Assembly: GCF_000698595.1 (NCBI RefSeq)
Contig: NZ_JFHC01000023.1
Coordinates: forward strand, 1 to 64,000
Length of the DNA: 64,000 bases
Reading direction: 5' to 3'
Source of the DNA: Caballeronia glathei
Lineage (GTDB): Bacteria; Pseudomonadota; Gammaproteobacteria; Burkholderiales; Burkholderiaceae
In this document: positions 9,709 through 20,556 of the stretch, in pieces
Layout: each line of letters starts with the position of its first letter
How positions within the stretch are numbered: the first letter of the stretch is position 1
Program-made: the position numbers and the translations under genes
The notes under the pieces: generated by a model
What the model was told of the DNA's origin: nothing
The model's input: only the letters and a program-made list of their open reading frames with translations
The model's database searches: none

Positions 9709-10926
9709 ATGCAAAAACGTCTGACTTTGCTCGGCTCCACGGGCTCGATCGGCGAAAGCACGCTCGACGTCGTGGCGCGGCACCCCGACCGGTTCTCGGT
9801 CCACGCGCTCACCGCTCATCGCAACGGCGACAAGCTCGTCGCCCAGTGCCTGCGCTTTCAGCCCGACGTGGCGGTCGTAGGCGACGCCGACACGGCGGCG
9901 AAAGTGGCCGCCGAACTGCGCGCCGCCGGCTGCAGGACCGAGGTGCACCATGGCCCGGCGGCGCTCGTCGATGCCGCTTCGTCGGCCGGGTGCGACACGG
10001 TCGTCGCGGCGATCGTCGGCGCAGCCGGGCTCGCGCCTACGCTTGCCGCCGCGCGCATGGGCAAGCGCATTCTGCTTGCCAACAAGGAAGCGCTCGTGAT
10101 GTCGGGGCAGATTTTCATCGACGCCGTGCGCGACAACGGCGCCGTGCTCCTGCCCGTCGACAGCGAGCACAATGCCGTGTTCCAGTGCTTGCCGCGCGAG
10201 GCGGCGCTGCACGGCGGGGTGTCGAAGATCATCCTGACCGCCTCGGGCGGGCCGTTTCGCACGCGCGAGCCGTCCACGCTCGTCGACGTCACGCCCGACG
10301 AGGCCTGCAAGCACCCGAACTGGGCGATGGGCCGCAAGATTTCCGTCGATTCCGCGACGATGATGAACAAGGGCCTGGAAGTGATCGAAGCGCACTGGCT
10401 CTTCGATCTGCCGGGCTCGCGCATCGAGGTGCTGATTCATCCGCAGAGCGTGATCCATTCGATGGTGTCCTACGCCGACGGCTCGGTGCTCGCACAGCTC
10501 GGCAATCCCGACATGCGCACGCCGATCGCCCACGCGCTCGCGTTTCCGGACCGCGTGAATTCGGGCGTCGCCCAGCTGGATCTCGCGCAGGTCGCCACGC
10601 TCACGTTCGAAAAGCCCGATTTTCAGCGCTTTCCGTGCCTCGCGCTTGCGATCCGGGCGCTGGAGGCGGGCGGCATCGCGAGCGCGGCGCTCAACGCCGC
10701 GAACGAAGTCGCCGTCGAAGCGTTTCTTGCGCGCCGCATCGGCTTCATGGCGATCGGCGAGGTGGTGGAGAGCGTCTTGAACGCGCTGCCGGTGACGAGC
10801 GCCGCCACGCTCGACGACGTGCTCGCCGCCGACGCCGAGGCGCGCCGCCTTGCGTCCCGCTTCGCTTCCCGCTTCGCCGGCACGCCGGCAGCAGGCGCGC
10901 CGAGCGCCGAGCGCATAGCGCATTGA
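9709..10926 (+). CDS. dxr: 1-deoxy-D-xylulose-5-phosphate reductoisomerase
   Basis: A 405-residue NADPH enzyme that converts DXP to MEP, the committed step of the non-mevalonate isoprenoid pathway and the fosmidomycin target. The Rossmann motif GSTGSIG is at 9-15. The catalytic region holds VDSEHNA, ASGGPFR and [18 protein letters not shown]. Its tail is slightly longer than in E. coli and Ala/Arg-rich. Position between cdsA and rseP matches the conserved proteobacterial order, so isoprenoid supply is co-transcribed with its user uppS. Confidence 0.97.
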   Translation: MQKRLTLLGSTGSIGESTLDVVARHPDRFSVHALTAHRNGDKLVAQCLRFQPDVAVVGDADTAAKVAAELRAAGCRTEVHHGPAALVDAASSAGCDTVVAAIVGAAGLAPTLAAARMGKRILLANKEALVMSGQIFIDAVRDNGAVLLPVDSEHNAVFQCLPREAALHGGVSKIILTASGGPFRTREPSTLVDVTPDEACKHPNWAMGRKISVDSATMMNKGLEVIEAHWLFDLPGSRIEVLIHPQSVIHSMVSYADGSVLAQLGNPDMRTPIAHALAFPDRVNSGVAQLDLAQVATLTFEKPDFQRFPCLALAIRALEAGGIASAALNAANEVAVEAFLARRIGFMAIGEVVESVLNALPVTSAATLDDVLAADAEARRLASRFASRFAGTPAAGAPSAERIAH

Positions 10927-10933
10927 GGCCGTC

Positions 10934-12307
10934 ATGAACATCCTGACCGAAATCGTTGCCTTCGTCGTCGCGATAGGCGTTCTCGTCGTTGTCCACGAAT
11001 TCGGCCATTACAGCGTCGCGCGGATGTGCGGCGTGAAAGTCCTGCGCTTTTCCGTTGGCTTCGGCAAGCCGCTCGTGCGCTGGGTGAGCAAGAAGACCGG
11101 CGTCGAGTGGACCATTGCCGCGCTGCCCCTCGGCGGCTACGTGAAGATGCTCGACGAGCGCGAAGCCGACTCGAGTATCCCGCCCGAAGACCTGCCGCTC
11201 GCGTTCAACCGGCAATCGGTGTGGAAGCGCATCGCAATCGTCGCGGCGGGGCCGGCGGCGAACTTCATTCTGGCGATCGTGCTTTTTTCGGCGGTGTTCG
11301 CGGGCGGCGTCACGGAGCCCGCGGCGATCGTCTCCGCGCCCGCGCCCGATACCGCCGCGGCCCAGGCGGGCTTCGAGGGCGGCGAAACGATCGTGTCGAT
11401 GCGCGATGCGCAAAGCGGCGGCGACTCGCACCCGATCCGCTCCTGGTCCGACCTGCGCTGGAAGATGCTCGATGCGTCGTTCGACCATCGCCGCGTGGTG
11501 CTCACGGCGAAGACGCCGGAAGGCACGTTCGACTTCCCGGTCGACGTGGCCGGCATCAGCGATCCGGACGCCGAACAGGATTTCATGGACAAGCTCGGCT
11601 TCATGCCGGGCGGCGGCACGCTCTCGGTGGCGGGCGTGGAAGCGGGCAGCGCGGCGCAAAAGAGCGGCCTCGCGGCAGGCGACACGCTGCGCGCGATCGA
11701 CGGCCGTCCGATCGACAACGCGAACAACTTCATCGACTACGTGAAGGCGCATGCGGGCAAGCCGATCACGCTGACGATCGAGCGCGGCGGCGAAGCGCGC
11801 ACCGTGCAGGTCGTGCCCGACGTGAAGCGCGACGCGCAGACGGGCCACGACGTGGGCCGTATCGGCGCGGCGCTCGCGAACCAGCTGCCGAGCGTCGACG
11901 TGCGCTATGGTCCGATCGAAAGCGTGCGGCTCGGCGTGAACCGCACGTGGGACATCAGCGTGTATTCGCTGCGCATGTTCGGACGGATGATCGTCGGCGA
12001 GGCGTCGCTCAAGAATCTCTCCGGCCCGGTCACCATCGCGGACTACGCAGGCAAGAGCGCGCGGCTCGGATTGACCGCTTTCGTCTCGTTTCTCGCACTC
12101 GTGAGCATCAGTCTCGGCGTGTTGAACTTGTTACCGATTCCGGTTTTGGACGGTGGGCATCTGTTATATTATTTGGTTGAAGCCGTTACTGGCAAAGCGG
12201 TATCAGATCGCTGGCAGCTGGTTCTGCAACGGGCGGGCCTCGTTTGCATCGTCGCTCTGTCGATGATTGCGTTGTTCAACGATCTGGCTCGCCTGATCCG
12301 TTTTTGA
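10934..12307 (+). CDS. rseP: Site-2 zinc metalloprotease RseP
   Basis: A 457-residue inner-membrane protease that cuts anti-sigma factor RseA after DegS, releasing sigma E in envelope stress; it also clears signal-peptide remnants. The zinc motif HEFGH is at 21-25 in the first membrane helix and the third ligand is Asp406 in LDGGH (406-409). Between them lie two PDZ-like parts; the second has GSAAQKSGLAAGDTLRAIDG. Next to bamA, as in most proteobacteria, it links envelope stress sensing to outer-membrane assembly. Confidence 0.96.
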   Translation: MNILTEIVAFVVAIGVLVVVHEFGHYSVARMCGVKVLRFSVGFGKPLVRWVSKKTGVEWTIAALPLGGYVKMLDEREADSSIPPEDLPLAFNRQSVWKRIAIVAAGPAANFILAIVLFSAVFAGGVTEPAAIVSAPAPDTAAAQAGFEGGETIVSMRDAQSGGDSHPIRSWSDLRWKMLDASFDHRRVVLTAKTPEGTFDFPVDVAGISDPDAEQDFMDKLGFMPGGGTLSVAGVEAGSAAQKSGLAAGDTLRAIDGRPIDNANNFIDYVKAHAGKPITLTIERGGEARTVQVVPDVKRDAQTGHDVGRIGAALANQLPSVDVRYGPIESVRLGVNRTWDISVYSLRMFGRMIVGEASLKNLSGPVTIADYAGKSARLGLTAFVSFLALVSISLGVLNLLPIPVLDGGHLLYYLVEAVTGKAVSDRWQLVLQRAGLVCIVALSMIALFNDLARLIRF

Positions 12308-12383
12308 TCCATTTCACAATTTCTGGCGGCGTCCCATGAGCGACCGCCGGAACTGATGCAGCTTTACACACTGGGGAAGCACG

Positions 12384-14696
12384 TTGTTCAAACCTCATCG
12401 CTTTGTTCCTAAGACGGCTGTGGCCGCGGCACTGGCCGCAACCGGCATGGCGGCACACGCGACCACGCCTTTCGTCGTGCAGGATATCCGCATCGACGGT
12501 CTTCAGCGTATCGAGCCGGGTTCGGTCTTCGCCTACCTGCCGATCAAGCAAGGCGACACGTTCACCGACGACAAGGCATCCGAAGCGATTCGCGCCCTTT
12601 ATGCGACGGGTTTCTTCAACGACGTGCAGATCGCCACGCAGGGCAATGTCGTCGTGGTGCAGGTGCAGGAACGTCCGGCGATTTCGCAGATCGACTTCGC
12701 CGGTCTTCACGAATTCGACAAGGAAAACCTCACGAAGGCATTGCGTTCGGTGGGGCTGTCGCAGGGCCGTTCATACGACAAGGCGCTCGTCGACAAGGCC
12801 GAGCAGGAACTGAAGCGCCAGTACCTCACGCGCGGTTTCTACGCGGCCGAAGTGACGACCACGGTCACGCCGGTGGACCGCAACCGCGTGGCGATCCTGT
12901 TCTCTGTGGCCGAGGGCCCGAGCGCGAAGATCCGCCAGATCAACTTCATCGGCAACAAGGCGGTCAGCACGAGCACGCTGCGCGACGAGATGCAGCTCTC
13001 CACGCCGAACTGGTTCTCCTGGTACACGAAGAACGACCTGTACGCGAAGGAAAAGCTGACAGGCGATCTCGAGAACGTCCGCTCGTACTACCTGAACCGC
13101 GGCTACCTCGAATTCAGCATCGAATCGACGCAGGTCTCGATCTCGCCGGACAAGAAGGACATGTACCTGACGATTTCGCTGCACGAAGGCGAGCCGTACA
13201 AGGTGAACAGCATCAAGCTCGCGGGCAATCTGCTCGACCGCGAAGCGGAGCTGAACAAGCTCATCAAGATCAAGCCGGGCGAGCGCTTCTCGGCGGAAAA
13301 GCTGCAGGCCACGACCAAGGCGATCGTCGACAAGCTCGGCGAATACGGTTACGCATTCGCGCAGGTCAATGCGCAGCCGCAGATCGACCAGGCGAATCAC
13401 ACCGTCGATCTCACGCTGCAGGTCGATCCGAGCCGCCGCGTGTACGTGCGCCGCGTGAACATCGTGGGCAATACGCGTACGCGCGACGAAGTGGTGCGCC
13501 GCGAGATGCGTCAGCTGGAAAGCTCGTGGTTCGATTCGAGCCGCCTCGCGCTGTCGAAGGACCGCGTGAACCGTCTCGGCTACTTCACCGACGTCGACGT
13601 GACCACGATCCCGGTCGAAGGCACGAATGACCAGGTCGACGTGGACGTGAAGGTTGCCGAAAAGCCCACCGGCGCGATCACGCTGGGTGCGGGCTTCTCG
13701 TCGACGGACAAGGTGGTGCTCTCGGCGGGCGTCTCGCAGGACAACGTGTTTGGCTCGGGCACGAGCCTCGCGGTGAACGTCAATACCGCGAAGACGTATC
13801 GCACGCTGACGGTGACGCAGGTCGATCCGTACTTCACGATCGACGGCATCAAGCGCATCACCGACGTGTACTACCGTACCTACCAGCCGCTCTTCTATTC
13901 GACGGATTCGAGCTTCAAGATCATCACGATGGGCGCCGATACGAAGTTCGGCATCCCGTTCTCCGAGCAGGACACCGTGTATTTCGGTGCCGGCATCGAG
14001 CAGAACACGATGGACATCGACCAGAATACGCCGGAGAGCTACAAGCTCTACGTGCAGGAATTCGGCCGCGTGGTGAACAACATCCCGCTGACGGTCGGCT
14101 GGTCGCGCGACAATCGTGACAGCGCGCTCGTGCCGAGCCGCGGTTACTACCTGCAGACGAATGCCGAATACGGCACGCCGCTAGGCAATACGACCTACGG
14201 CAAGTTCGACGCGCAGTTCCAGTATTACTACTCGTTCGCGCGCGGCTTCGTGCTGGGCTTCAACCTGCAGGGCGGCTACGGGAAGGGGTTGCAGGGCCAG
14301 ACGTTCCCGATCTTCAAGAACTACTACGCGGGCGGTATCGGTTCGGTACGCGGCTACGAGCCGAGCTCGCTCGGTCCGCGCGATGCCACCACCGGCGACC
14401 CGATCGGCGGCTCGCGCATGGCGGTCGGCAATATCGAGCTGACGTTCCCGCTGCCGGGTACGGGCTACGACCGCACGCTGCGCGTGTTCACGTTCCTCGA
14501 CGCCGGTAACGTCTGGGGCGACCCGGGCCAGGGCGGCACGTCGGGCGGCTCGAACGGTTTGCGCTATGGTTACGGCGTCGGTCTCGCGTGGATTTCGCCG
14601 ATCGGGCCGCTCAAGCTGAGCCTGGGTTTCCCGCTACAGAAGCACGAGGGCGACCAGTACCAGAAATTCCAGTTCCAGATCGGTACCGCGTTCTGA
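12384..14696 (+). CDS. bamA: Outer-membrane protein assembly factor BamA
   Basis: A 770-residue Omp85 protein, the core of the beta-barrel assembly machine. It has a signal peptide ending near AHA-TTP, five POTRA domains (about residues 28-430) and a C-terminal 16-strand barrel ending in Phe. The loop-6 VRGY motif (GSVRGYEPSS) needed for function is present. The start appears to be TTG at 12384, placed after GGGGAAG; no ATG gives a complete signal peptide. A TTG start is rare and may limit expression of this essential protein. It lies 76 bases after rseP and 1-50 bases before skp. Confidence 0.96.
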   Translation: MFKPHRFVPKTAVAAALAATGMAAHATTPFVVQDIRIDGLQRIEPGSVFAYLPIKQGDTFTDDKASEAIRALYATGFFNDVQIATQGNVVVVQVQERPAISQIDFAGLHEFDKENLTKALRSVGLSQGRSYDKALVDKAEQELKRQYLTRGFYAAEVTTTVTPVDRNRVAILFSVAEGPSAKIRQINFIGNKAVSTSTLRDEMQLSTPNWFSWYTKNDLYAKEKLTGDLENVRSYYLNRGYLEFSIESTQVSISPDKKDMYLTISLHEGEPYKVNSIKLAGNLLDREAELNKLIKIKPGERFSAEKLQATTKAIVDKLGEYGYAFAQVNAQPQIDQANHTVDLTLQVDPSRRVYVRRVNIVGNTRTRDEVVRREMRQLESSWFDSSRLALSKDRVNRLGYFTDVDVTTIPVEGTNDQVDVDVKVAEKPTGAITLGAGFSSTDKVVLSAGVSQDNVFGSGTSLAVNVNTAKTYRTLTVTQVDPYFTIDGIKRITDVYYRTYQPLFYSTDSSFKIITMGADTKFGIPFSEQDTVYFGAGIEQNTMDIDQNTPESYKLYVQEFGRVVNNIPLTVGWSRDNRDSALVPSRGYYLQTNAEYGTPLGNTTYGKFDAQFQYYYSFARGFVLGFNLQGGYGKGLQGQTFPIFKNYYAGGIGSVRGYEPSSLGPRDATTGDPIGGSRMAVGNIELTFPLPGTGYDRTLRVFTFLDAGNVWGDPGQGGTSGGSNGLRYGYGVGLAWISPIGPLKLSLGFPLQKHEGDQYQKFQFQIGTAF

Positions 14697-14745
14697 CGTG
14701 GCGTCCCGTAACCCGATCCCGGACCCTAGTAACGTGAGGAACACT

Positions 14746-15279
14746 TTGCGAACCGGTAAGCTCTCGAAACATGTGGTGTCGGCGCTTGCGATGACGATCA
14801 TCCTCGGCCTCTCGGGTGTGGCCACCGCGAACGCTCAGGAGGCCCGGATCGCCGCGGTCAATTCCGACCGCATCCTGCGGGAATCGGCGGCGGCGAAGGC
14901 GGCGCAGAGCAAGCTCGAACAGGAGTTTTCGAAGCGCGACAAGGCATTGCAGGAAATGGCGCAGCGTCTGAAGACGATGTCGGACACCATGGACAAGAAC
15001 GGTCCGTCGATGTCCCCCTCCGACCGCGCGGCGCGCCAGCGCGATCTGTCGCAGCTCGATGCGGACTTCCAGCGCAAGCAGCGCGAATTCCGCGAAGACC
15101 TGAACCAGCGCCGCAACGAGGAACTTGCTGCGGTGCTGGATCGCGCGAACAAGGTGATCAAGCAGATCGCCGAGCAGCAGCATTACGATCTGATCGTGCA
15201 GGAAGCGGTGTACGTGAGCCCGCGCATCGATATTACCGATCAGGTGCTGAAAGCACTTGCCGCCAACAGCTCGAACTGA
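14746..15279 (+). CDS. skp: Periplasmic chaperone Skp/OmpH family
   Basis: A periplasmic holdase that delivers unfolded outer-membrane proteins to BamA. After the signal peptide (cleavage near ANA-QE) comes the standard [15 protein letters not shown] segment, followed by a long Gln/Lys/Arg-rich coiled coil forming the chaperone tentacles. The start is ambiguous: GTG at 14698 (193 residues), GTG at 14734, or TTG at 14746 (177 residues). I prefer TTG 14746 because AGGA at 14737-14740 fits it and it gives a normal-length signal peptide beginning [11 protein letters not shown]. It sits between bamA and lpxD as expected. Confidence 0.88.
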   Translation: MRTGKLSKHVVSALAMTIILGLSGVATANAQEARIAAVNSDRILRESAAAKAAQSKLEQEFSKRDKALQEMAQRLKTMSDTMDKNGPSMSPSDRAARQRDLSQLDADFQRKQREFREDLNQRRNEELAAVLDRANKVIKQIAEQQHYDLIVQEAVYVSPRIDITDQVLKALAANSSN

Positions 15280-15296
15280 TCAGGAGCCGCACACGC

Positions 15297-16379
15297 ATGG
15301 CATCAGGCAAGGCGATCACCCTCGCGGAACTCGTAAAGCGCTTCGGCGGCGACATCGCCGGCGATGCGGCGCATGGTGTCGAAAGTCTGGCGCCGCTCGA
15401 CGCGGCGGGGCCCGCGCAACTCGCGTTTCTCGCGAACCAGAAATATCTGTCGCAGGTCGAGACCACGCGCGCCGGCGCGGTGCTGATCTCGCCCGCCGAC
15501 CTCGAAAAGGTGACGGCGCGCGCAGGCCGTAACTTCATCGTCACCCCGAACCCGTACGCTTATTTCGCACGCGTCGCGCAGGTTTTCATCGACCTCGCGT
15601 CGCCGCCCGCCGTGCCCGGCGTGCATCCGAGCGCGTTCGTCGATCCTTCCGCGAAGGTCGCCGCGAGCGCCGTGATCGGCGCGCACGTGAGCGTGGAAGC
15701 GGGCGCCGTGATCGGCGAGCGGGTGAAGCTCGACGCGGGCGTCGTGGTCGGCCGCGGCGCGAGGCTCGGCGACGACGTCCATCTGTACCCGAATGTCACG
15801 GTCTATCATGGCTGCAGGCTCGGCGCGCGCGTGATCGTGCACGCGGGCGCGGTGATCGGCGCGGATGGCTTCGGCTTTGCGCCGGATTTCGTCGGCGACG
15901 GCGACGCGCGCACCGGCAACTGGGTGAAGATTCCCCAGGTCGGCGCGGTGGATATCGCCGACGACGTCGAAATCGGCGCGAACACCACGATCGATCGTGG
16001 CGCGATGGCGGACACGGTCATCGAAGAGGGCGTGAAAATCGACAATCTCGTGCAGATCGGACACAACTGCCGGATCGGCGCCTACACGGTAATCGCGGGC
16101 TGCGCGGGCATCGCGGGCAGCACGACGATCGGGCGGCACTGCATGATCGGCGGCGCGGTGGGCATCGCGGGCCACGTGACGCTTGCGGATTACGTGATCG
16201 TCACGGCGCAGTCGGGTGTGTCGAAGTCGCTCGTCAAGCCGGGCATGTACACGAGCGCGTTTCCGGCCGTGAATCACGCCGACTGGAACAAGAGCGCGGC
16301 GCTGGTGCGCAATCTCGACAAGCTGCGCGATCGCATCAAGGCGCTCGAGGCGGCGCTCGGAACGCGCGAGGAGGAGTAG
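15297..16379 (+). CDS. lpxD: UDP-3-O-(3-hydroxyacyl)glucosamine N-acyltransferase
   Basis: A 360-residue trimeric left-handed beta-helix enzyme that adds the N-linked 3-hydroxyacyl chain in lipid A synthesis. The N-terminal uridine-binding domain is followed by many hexapeptide repeats (for example [14 protein letters not shown] and [17 protein letters not shown], which holds the catalytic His). A C-terminal helix ends in EALGTREEE-like acidic residues. AGGAG precedes the ATG. It is part of the lpxD-fabZ-lpxA-lpxB set. Confidence 0.97.
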   Translation: MASGKAITLAELVKRFGGDIAGDAAHGVESLAPLDAAGPAQLAFLANQKYLSQVETTRAGAVLISPADLEKVTARAGRNFIVTPNPYAYFARVAQVFIDLASPPAVPGVHPSAFVDPSAKVAASAVIGAHVSVEAGAVIGERVKLDAGVVVGRGARLGDDVHLYPNVTVYHGCRLGARVIVHAGAVIGADGFGFAPDFVGDGDARTGNWVKIPQVGAVDIADDVEIGANTTIDRGAMADTVIEEGVKIDNLVQIGHNCRIGAYTVIAGCAGIAGSTTIGRHCMIGGAVGIAGHVTLADYVIVTAQSGVSKSLVKPGMYTSAFPAVNHADWNKSAALVRNLDKLRDRIKALEAALGTREEE

Positions 16380-16401
16380 AACGCAGCACGCCGCGAGAGC
16401 G

Positions 16402-16428
16402 GACAGCAAGGACAGCAAGGACAATAAG
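16402..16428 (+). repeat. Three tandem 9-base units in the lpxD-fabZ gap
   Basis: GACAGCAAG occurs twice in a row at 16402-16419 and is followed by the variant GACAATAAG at 16420-16428. It lies in a 149-base gap that holds no gene; it looks like a small microsatellite. Confidence 0.6.
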
Positions 16429-16528
16429 CGGGCCATACGATCCGCGAAGAGGCAACAGCATCCCAGGCGGGCCGCGTGCGCGGCCCGCAGTCAACACCCG
16501 CGCTCAAGAGCGCGCGAGCAGAACGACC

Positions 16529-16993
16529 ATGAGCACAGAAAAAATCAATCTCGACATCCACAAGATTCTGACGTTGCTGCCGCATCGGTATCCGATCCTG
16601 CTCGTCGATCGGGTGCTAGAACTCGAACCGCACAAGAGCATCAAAGCGCTCAAGAACGTGACGATCAACGAGCCGTATTTCCAGGGTCACTTCCCGACGC
16701 GTCCCGTAATGCCGGGTGTCCTGATCCTCGAAGCGCTCGCGCAGACCGCGGCGCTTTTGACCTTCGCGGAAGAGCCGCACGACCCCGAGACGACGCTCTA
16801 TTACTTCGTCGGCATCGACGGGGCGCGTTTCAAGCGCGTGGTGGAGCCGGGCGACCAGCTGATCCTGAACGTCACGTTCGAGCGGTACATGCGCGGCATC
16901 TGGAAATTCAAGGCACGCGCCGAAGTGGATGGCGCCGTCGCCGCGGAAGCCGAGCTCATGTGTACCGTGAAGAACACGGGGACCGAGGCGTAA
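16529..16993 (+). CDS. fabZ: 3-hydroxyacyl-[acyl-carrier-protein] dehydratase FabZ
   Basis: A 154-residue hot-dog-fold dehydratase that makes trans-2-enoyl-ACP in fatty acid elongation. Catalytic His54 ([13 protein letters not shown]) and Glu68 (LILEALAQ) are both present. It competes with LpxA for 3-hydroxyacyl-ACP, so its place between lpxD and lpxA ties phospholipid and lipid A supply. The gene starts 149 bases after lpxD. Confidence 0.97.
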   Translation: MSTEKINLDIHKILTLLPHRYPILLVDRVLELEPHKSIKALKNVTINEPYFQGHFPTRPVMPGVLILEALAQTAALLTFAEEPHDPETTLYYFVGIDGARFKRVVEPGDQLILNVTFERYMRGIWKFKARAEVDGAVAAEAELMCTVKNTGTEA

Positions 16994-17047
16994 ATCGCGC
17001 CACGGTCTGCGGCATCGAAGAATGAACAGAACACAAGGCGAGGGCGC

Positions 17048-17836
17048 ATGAGCAAGATTCACCCAACTGCGATCATCGAGCCGGGCGCTCAGCTCGATGA
17101 ATCAGTCGAAGTCGGTGCGTACGCGATCGTCGGCGCGCACGTGGCCATCGGCGCGCGCACGACCATCGGCTCGCACAGCGTGATCGAGGGCCATACCACG
17201 ATTGGCGAGGACAACCGCATCGGCCATTACGCGTCGGTCGGCGGCCGTCCGCAGGACATGAAGTACAAGGACGAGCCCACGCGGCTCGAAATCGGCAACC
17301 GCAACACCATCCGCGAATTCACGACGATCCACACCGGCACCGTGCAGGACCAGGGCGTGACCGTGATCGGCGACGACTGCTGGATCATGGCCTACGTCCA
17401 CGTCGGCCATGATTGCCGGCTCGGCAGCAACGTGATCATGTCGAGCAACGCGCAACTGGCGGGCCACGTGTTCGTCGACGACTTCGCGATCGTCGGCGGC
17501 ATGTCGGGCGTGCACCAGTTCGTGCGCATCGGCGCGCATTCCATGCTGGGCGGCGCTTCCGCGCTCGTGCAGGACGTGCCGCCGTTCGTCATCGCGGCGG
17601 GCAACAAGGCCGAACCGCACGGCATCAATGTCGAGGGGCTGCGCCGGCGCGGTTTCTCCGCCGAGGCGATTTCGGCGCTGCGCGCGGCCTACCGCGTCGT
17701 GTACAAGAGCGGCCTGTCGCTCGAAGAAGCCAAGGTGCAACTGCGCGAGCTCGGCGTGGCGGGCGGCGACGGCGACGCGCCCGTCACGGCGTTCAGCGAT
17801 TTCATCGCGGCGTCGCAGCGCGGCATCATCCGCTGA
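17048..17836 (+). CDS. lpxA: UDP-N-acetylglucosamine O-acyltransferase
   Basis: A 262-residue cytosolic trimer that performs the first step of lipid A synthesis, moving a 3-hydroxyacyl chain from ACP to UDP-GlcNAc. It is built of left-handed beta-helix hexapeptides starting [23 protein letters not shown]. The catalytic His lies in [14 protein letters not shown]. The C-terminal helical part has [13 protein letters not shown], as in other LpxA proteins. It is 12 bases from lpxB. Confidence 0.97.
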   Translation: MSKIHPTAIIEPGAQLDESVEVGAYAIVGAHVAIGARTTIGSHSVIEGHTTIGEDNRIGHYASVGGRPQDMKYKDEPTRLEIGNRNTIREFTTIHTGTVQDQGVTVIGDDCWIMAYVHVGHDCRLGSNVIMSSNAQLAGHVFVDDFAIVGGMSGVHQFVRIGAHSMLGGASALVQDVPPFVIAAGNKAEPHGINVEGLRRRGFSAEAISALRAAYRVVYKSGLSLEEAKVQLRELGVAGGDGDAPVTAFSDFIAASQRGIIR

Positions 17837-17848
17837 CCGGCCGCCTGG

Positions 17849-19015
17849 ATGACGCTGATCACGAATCCCTTGCGCATCGCGATGGTCGCGGGCGAGCCAT
17901 CGGGCGACCTGCTCGCGGCCTCGCTGCTCGGCGGGCTCAAGGAGCGGCTGCCGGCCGCCACGCAATATAGCGGCGTCGGCGGGCCGCGCATGAAGGCCGC
18001 CGGTTTCGACGCGCACTGGCCGATGGACAAGCTGACCGTGCGCGGCTATGTCGAGGCGCTCAGGCATATCCCCGAGATCCTCGGCATCCGCAACGAACTG
18101 AAGCGGCAACTGCTTGCCGAGCCGCCGTCGGTGTTCATCGGCGTCGATGCGCCGGATTTCAACTTCGGGCTCGAGCATGCGTTGCGCGACGCGGGCATTC
18201 CTACCGTGCATTTCGTCTGTCCGTCGATCTGGGCGTGGCGCGGCGGGCGCATCAAGAAGATCGTGAAGGCGGTCGATCACATGCTGTGCGTGTTCCCGTT
18301 CGAGACGGCGCTGATGGAAAAGGCCGGCGTGGCGGCGACGTACGTCGGCCACCCGCTCGCCGACGAAATCCCGATCGAGCCGGATACGGCGGGCGCGCGC
18401 CGCGAGCTAGGCCTCGGGGAGGACGGTCCGGTGATCGCCGTGCTGCCGGGCAGCCGCCGCTCGGAAATTTCGCTGATCGGCCCGACGTTCTTCGACGCAA
18501 TGGAGCTCATGCAGTTGCGCGAGCCCGGCGTGCGCTTTTTGATGCCGGCGGCGAACCCGGCGCTGCGCGAACTGCTGCAGCCGCTCGTCGCCGCGCACCC
18601 GCACCTGAATCTCACCATCACCGACGGCCGCGCCCAGACCGCGATGACCGCCGCCGACGCGATCCTCGTGAAATCCGGCACCGTGACGCTCGAAGCGGCG
18701 CTGCTGAAAAAGCCGATGGTCATCTCCTACAAGGTGCCCTGGCTGACGGGCCAGATCATGAAGCGCCAGGGCTATCTGCCGTATGTCGGCTTGCCGAACA
18801 TCCTGGCCGGGCGTTTCGTCGTGCCTGAAATCCTCCAGCATTTCGCGACGCCCGAAGCGCTCGCCGACGCCACGCTGAAACAGTTGAACGACGACGCCAA
18901 CCGCCGTACGCTGACGGAAATCTTCACGGAAATGCATCACGTGCTGCGCCAGAATACGGCGCAGCGGGCGGCGGAGGCCGTCGAGCGCGTGCTCGAATCC
19001 CGGAGGCCGCGATAA
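17849..19015 (+). CDS. lpxB: Lipid-A-disaccharide synthase
   Basis: A 388-residue GT19 glycosyltransferase that condenses UDP-2,3-diacylglucosamine with lipid X. It begins with the signature [16 protein letters not shown] and carries [15 protein letters not shown] and [11 protein letters not shown], both diagnostic. The stop TAA overlaps the rnhB ATG by one base (TAATG), so translation is probably coupled. Confidence 0.97.
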   Translation: MTLITNPLRIAMVAGEPSGDLLAASLLGGLKERLPAATQYSGVGGPRMKAAGFDAHWPMDKLTVRGYVEALRHIPEILGIRNELKRQLLAEPPSVFIGVDAPDFNFGLEHALRDAGIPTVHFVCPSIWAWRGGRIKKIVKAVDHMLCVFPFETALMEKAGVAATYVGHPLADEIPIEPDTAGARRELGLGEDGPVIAVLPGSRRSEISLIGPTFFDAMELMQLREPGVRFLMPAANPALRELLQPLVAAHPHLNLTITDGRAQTAMTAADAILVKSGTVTLEAALLKKPMVISYKVPWLTGQIMKRQGYLPYVGLPNILAGRFVVPEILQHFATPEALADATLKQLNDDANRRTLTEIFTEMHHVLRQNTAQRAAEAVERVLESRRPR

Positions 19016-19740
19016 TGGCGGGCGCATCGAAAAGGGCGGCATCGCAGGCGGGCGCAAGGCAGGGCGGACTGAATTTCGATTCGCCGCTCGACGTCATTTG
19101 CGGCGTCGACGAGGCGGGGCGCGGACCGCTCGCCGGACCGGTCGTTGCGGCGGCGGTCATTTTCGACCCGGTGAAAGCGAAAATTCGCGGGCTCGACGAC
19201 TCGAAGGTGCTGAGCGCGAAAAAGCGCGAGGAACTGTACGAGAAGATCGTCGACCGGGCCCTCGCCTACTGCATCGCGTCGGCGACGGTCGAGGAAATCG
19301 ACACGCTGAACATCCTCCACGCCACCATGCTCGCGATGAAGCGCGCGGTGGAGGGCCTCGCGGTCGCGCCGACGCTGGTGAAAGTCGACGGCAACCGCTG
19401 CCCGGTTCTGTCGATCCGCTCGGAAGCCGTGATCGGCGGCGACGCGCTCGTCGCGCAGATCTCGGCGGCATCGATCCTCGCGAAGGTCACGCGCGACCGG
19501 ATGCTGCTGCAACTGCACGAAATCCACCCCGTCTACGGTTTCGACGCCCACGCCGGCTACGGCACGCCGCAGCACCTCGCCGCGCTGCGCGAGCACGGTC
19601 CGTGCGAGCACCACCGGCGCTCGTTCGCGCCGGTTCGCGAGGCGCATGCACGCTTCGGCATCGTGTTGCCGGAGATCGCGCCGGCGGTCCTTCAGGCTGC
19701 CGAAGCGGCCGACCAGGACCCCGACGCCCGCGCCTTCTGA
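19015..19740 (+). CDS. rnhB: Ribonuclease HII
   Basis: A 241-residue enzyme that cuts RNA embedded in DNA, including single ribonucleotides. The catalytic D32-E33 pair lies in [19 protein letters not shown], and further acidic residues lie in VKVDGNRCP and KVTRDRM. It is about 40 residues longer than E. coli RNase HII, with a basic N-terminal extension ([18 protein letters not shown]) and a short Ala/Asp-rich tail. The start is fixed by the one-base overlap with lpxB. Confidence 0.95.
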   Translation: MAGASKRAASQAGARQGGLNFDSPLDVICGVDEAGRGPLAGPVVAAAVIFDPVKAKIRGLDDSKVLSAKKREELYEKIVDRALAYCIASATVEEIDTLNILHATMLAMKRAVEGLAVAPTLVKVDGNRCPVLSIRSEAVIGGDALVAQISAASILAKVTRDRMLLQLHEIHPVYGFDAHAGYGTPQHLAALREHGPCEHHRRSFAPVREAHARFGIVLPEIAPAVLQAAEAADQDPDARAF

Positions 19741-19749
19741 CATCCGAAC

Positions 19750-20532
19750 GTGAAAGCCATCACCTCGCGGGACAATCCGCTCTACAAGCGCCTGAAGGCG
19801 CTCGCCGGCTCGACGGCGCAGCAGCGCCGAAGCGGCCACGCGCTGCTCGAAGGGCTCCATCTCGCCTCCGCGTATCTCGATGCCGCCGGCCAGCCGGAAA
19901 CCTGCGTTGTCACCGAAGGCGCGCTGCGTCACGAGGAAGCGCGCGCGATCGTCGCTCGCATCGAGGAAAAGCGTGTGCTGACGCTGCCGGACGCGCTCTT
20001 CGGCCAGTTGTCGAGCGTGGTGCACGGCGTCGGCATGCTGCTGTTCGTCGAAAAGATCGAGGCGCAGTTGCCGGCGCGCGTGTCGACCACCTGCGTCGTG
20101 CTGGACGGCGTGCAGGATGCGGGCAACGTCGGCTCGATCCTGCGCAGCGCGGCGGCGGCGGGCATCGAAAACGTGTTCTGCGCGCCGGGGACGGCTTACG
20201 CGTGGTCGTCGAAGGTCCTGCGCTCGGGCATGGGCGCGCACTTCCTGCTGAACATCTTCGAGGAGGTGGAGCCGGCCGGCCTGATCGCGCGGCTCGACGT
20301 TCCCGTGACGATCACCGATTCCCACGGCGCGAAAGCGCTCTACGACTGCGACCTGTCAGGGCAGCTCGCATGGGTGTTCGGCAACGAGGGGGCGGGGGTG
20401 TCGCAGGCATGGCGCGACGCGGTGACGCACCGCGTGACGATTCCTCAGCCGGGCGGCATGGAGTCGCTCAACGTGGCGGCCGCGGCCGCCGTGTGTCTTT
20501 TCGAGCAGTGCCGCCAGCGCCGCGCAAGCTAG
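19750..20532 (+). CDS. SpoU/TrmH-family RNA 2'-O-methyltransferase
   Basis: A 260-residue RNA methyltransferase with the SPOUT trefoil-knot motifs: motif 1 LDGVQDAGNVGSILRSAAAA, motif 2 WVFGNEGAGVSQAW, and motif 3 IPQPGGMESLNVAAAAAV. The N-terminal 90 residues (ITSRDNPLYKRLKALAGS-) form a substrate-binding domain of the 23S rRNA methyltransferase type. The target nucleotide cannot be told from sequence. The start is GTG at 19750, ten bases after rnhB, and the gene is probably the last of the long plus-strand cluster. Confidence 0.9.
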   Translation: MKAITSRDNPLYKRLKALAGSTAQQRRSGHALLEGLHLASAYLDAAGQPETCVVTEGALRHEEARAIVARIEEKRVLTLPDALFGQLSSVVHGVGMLLFVEKIEAQLPARVSTTCVVLDGVQDAGNVGSILRSAAAAGIENVFCAPGTAYAWSSKVLRSGMGAHFLLNIFEEVEPAGLIARLDVPVTITDSHGAKALYDCDLSGQLAWVFGNEGAGVSQAWRDAVTHRVTIPQPGGMESLNVAAAAAVCLFEQCRQRRAS

Positions 20533-20556
20533 GCCGGATTTCGGCATGGCGGCCGC

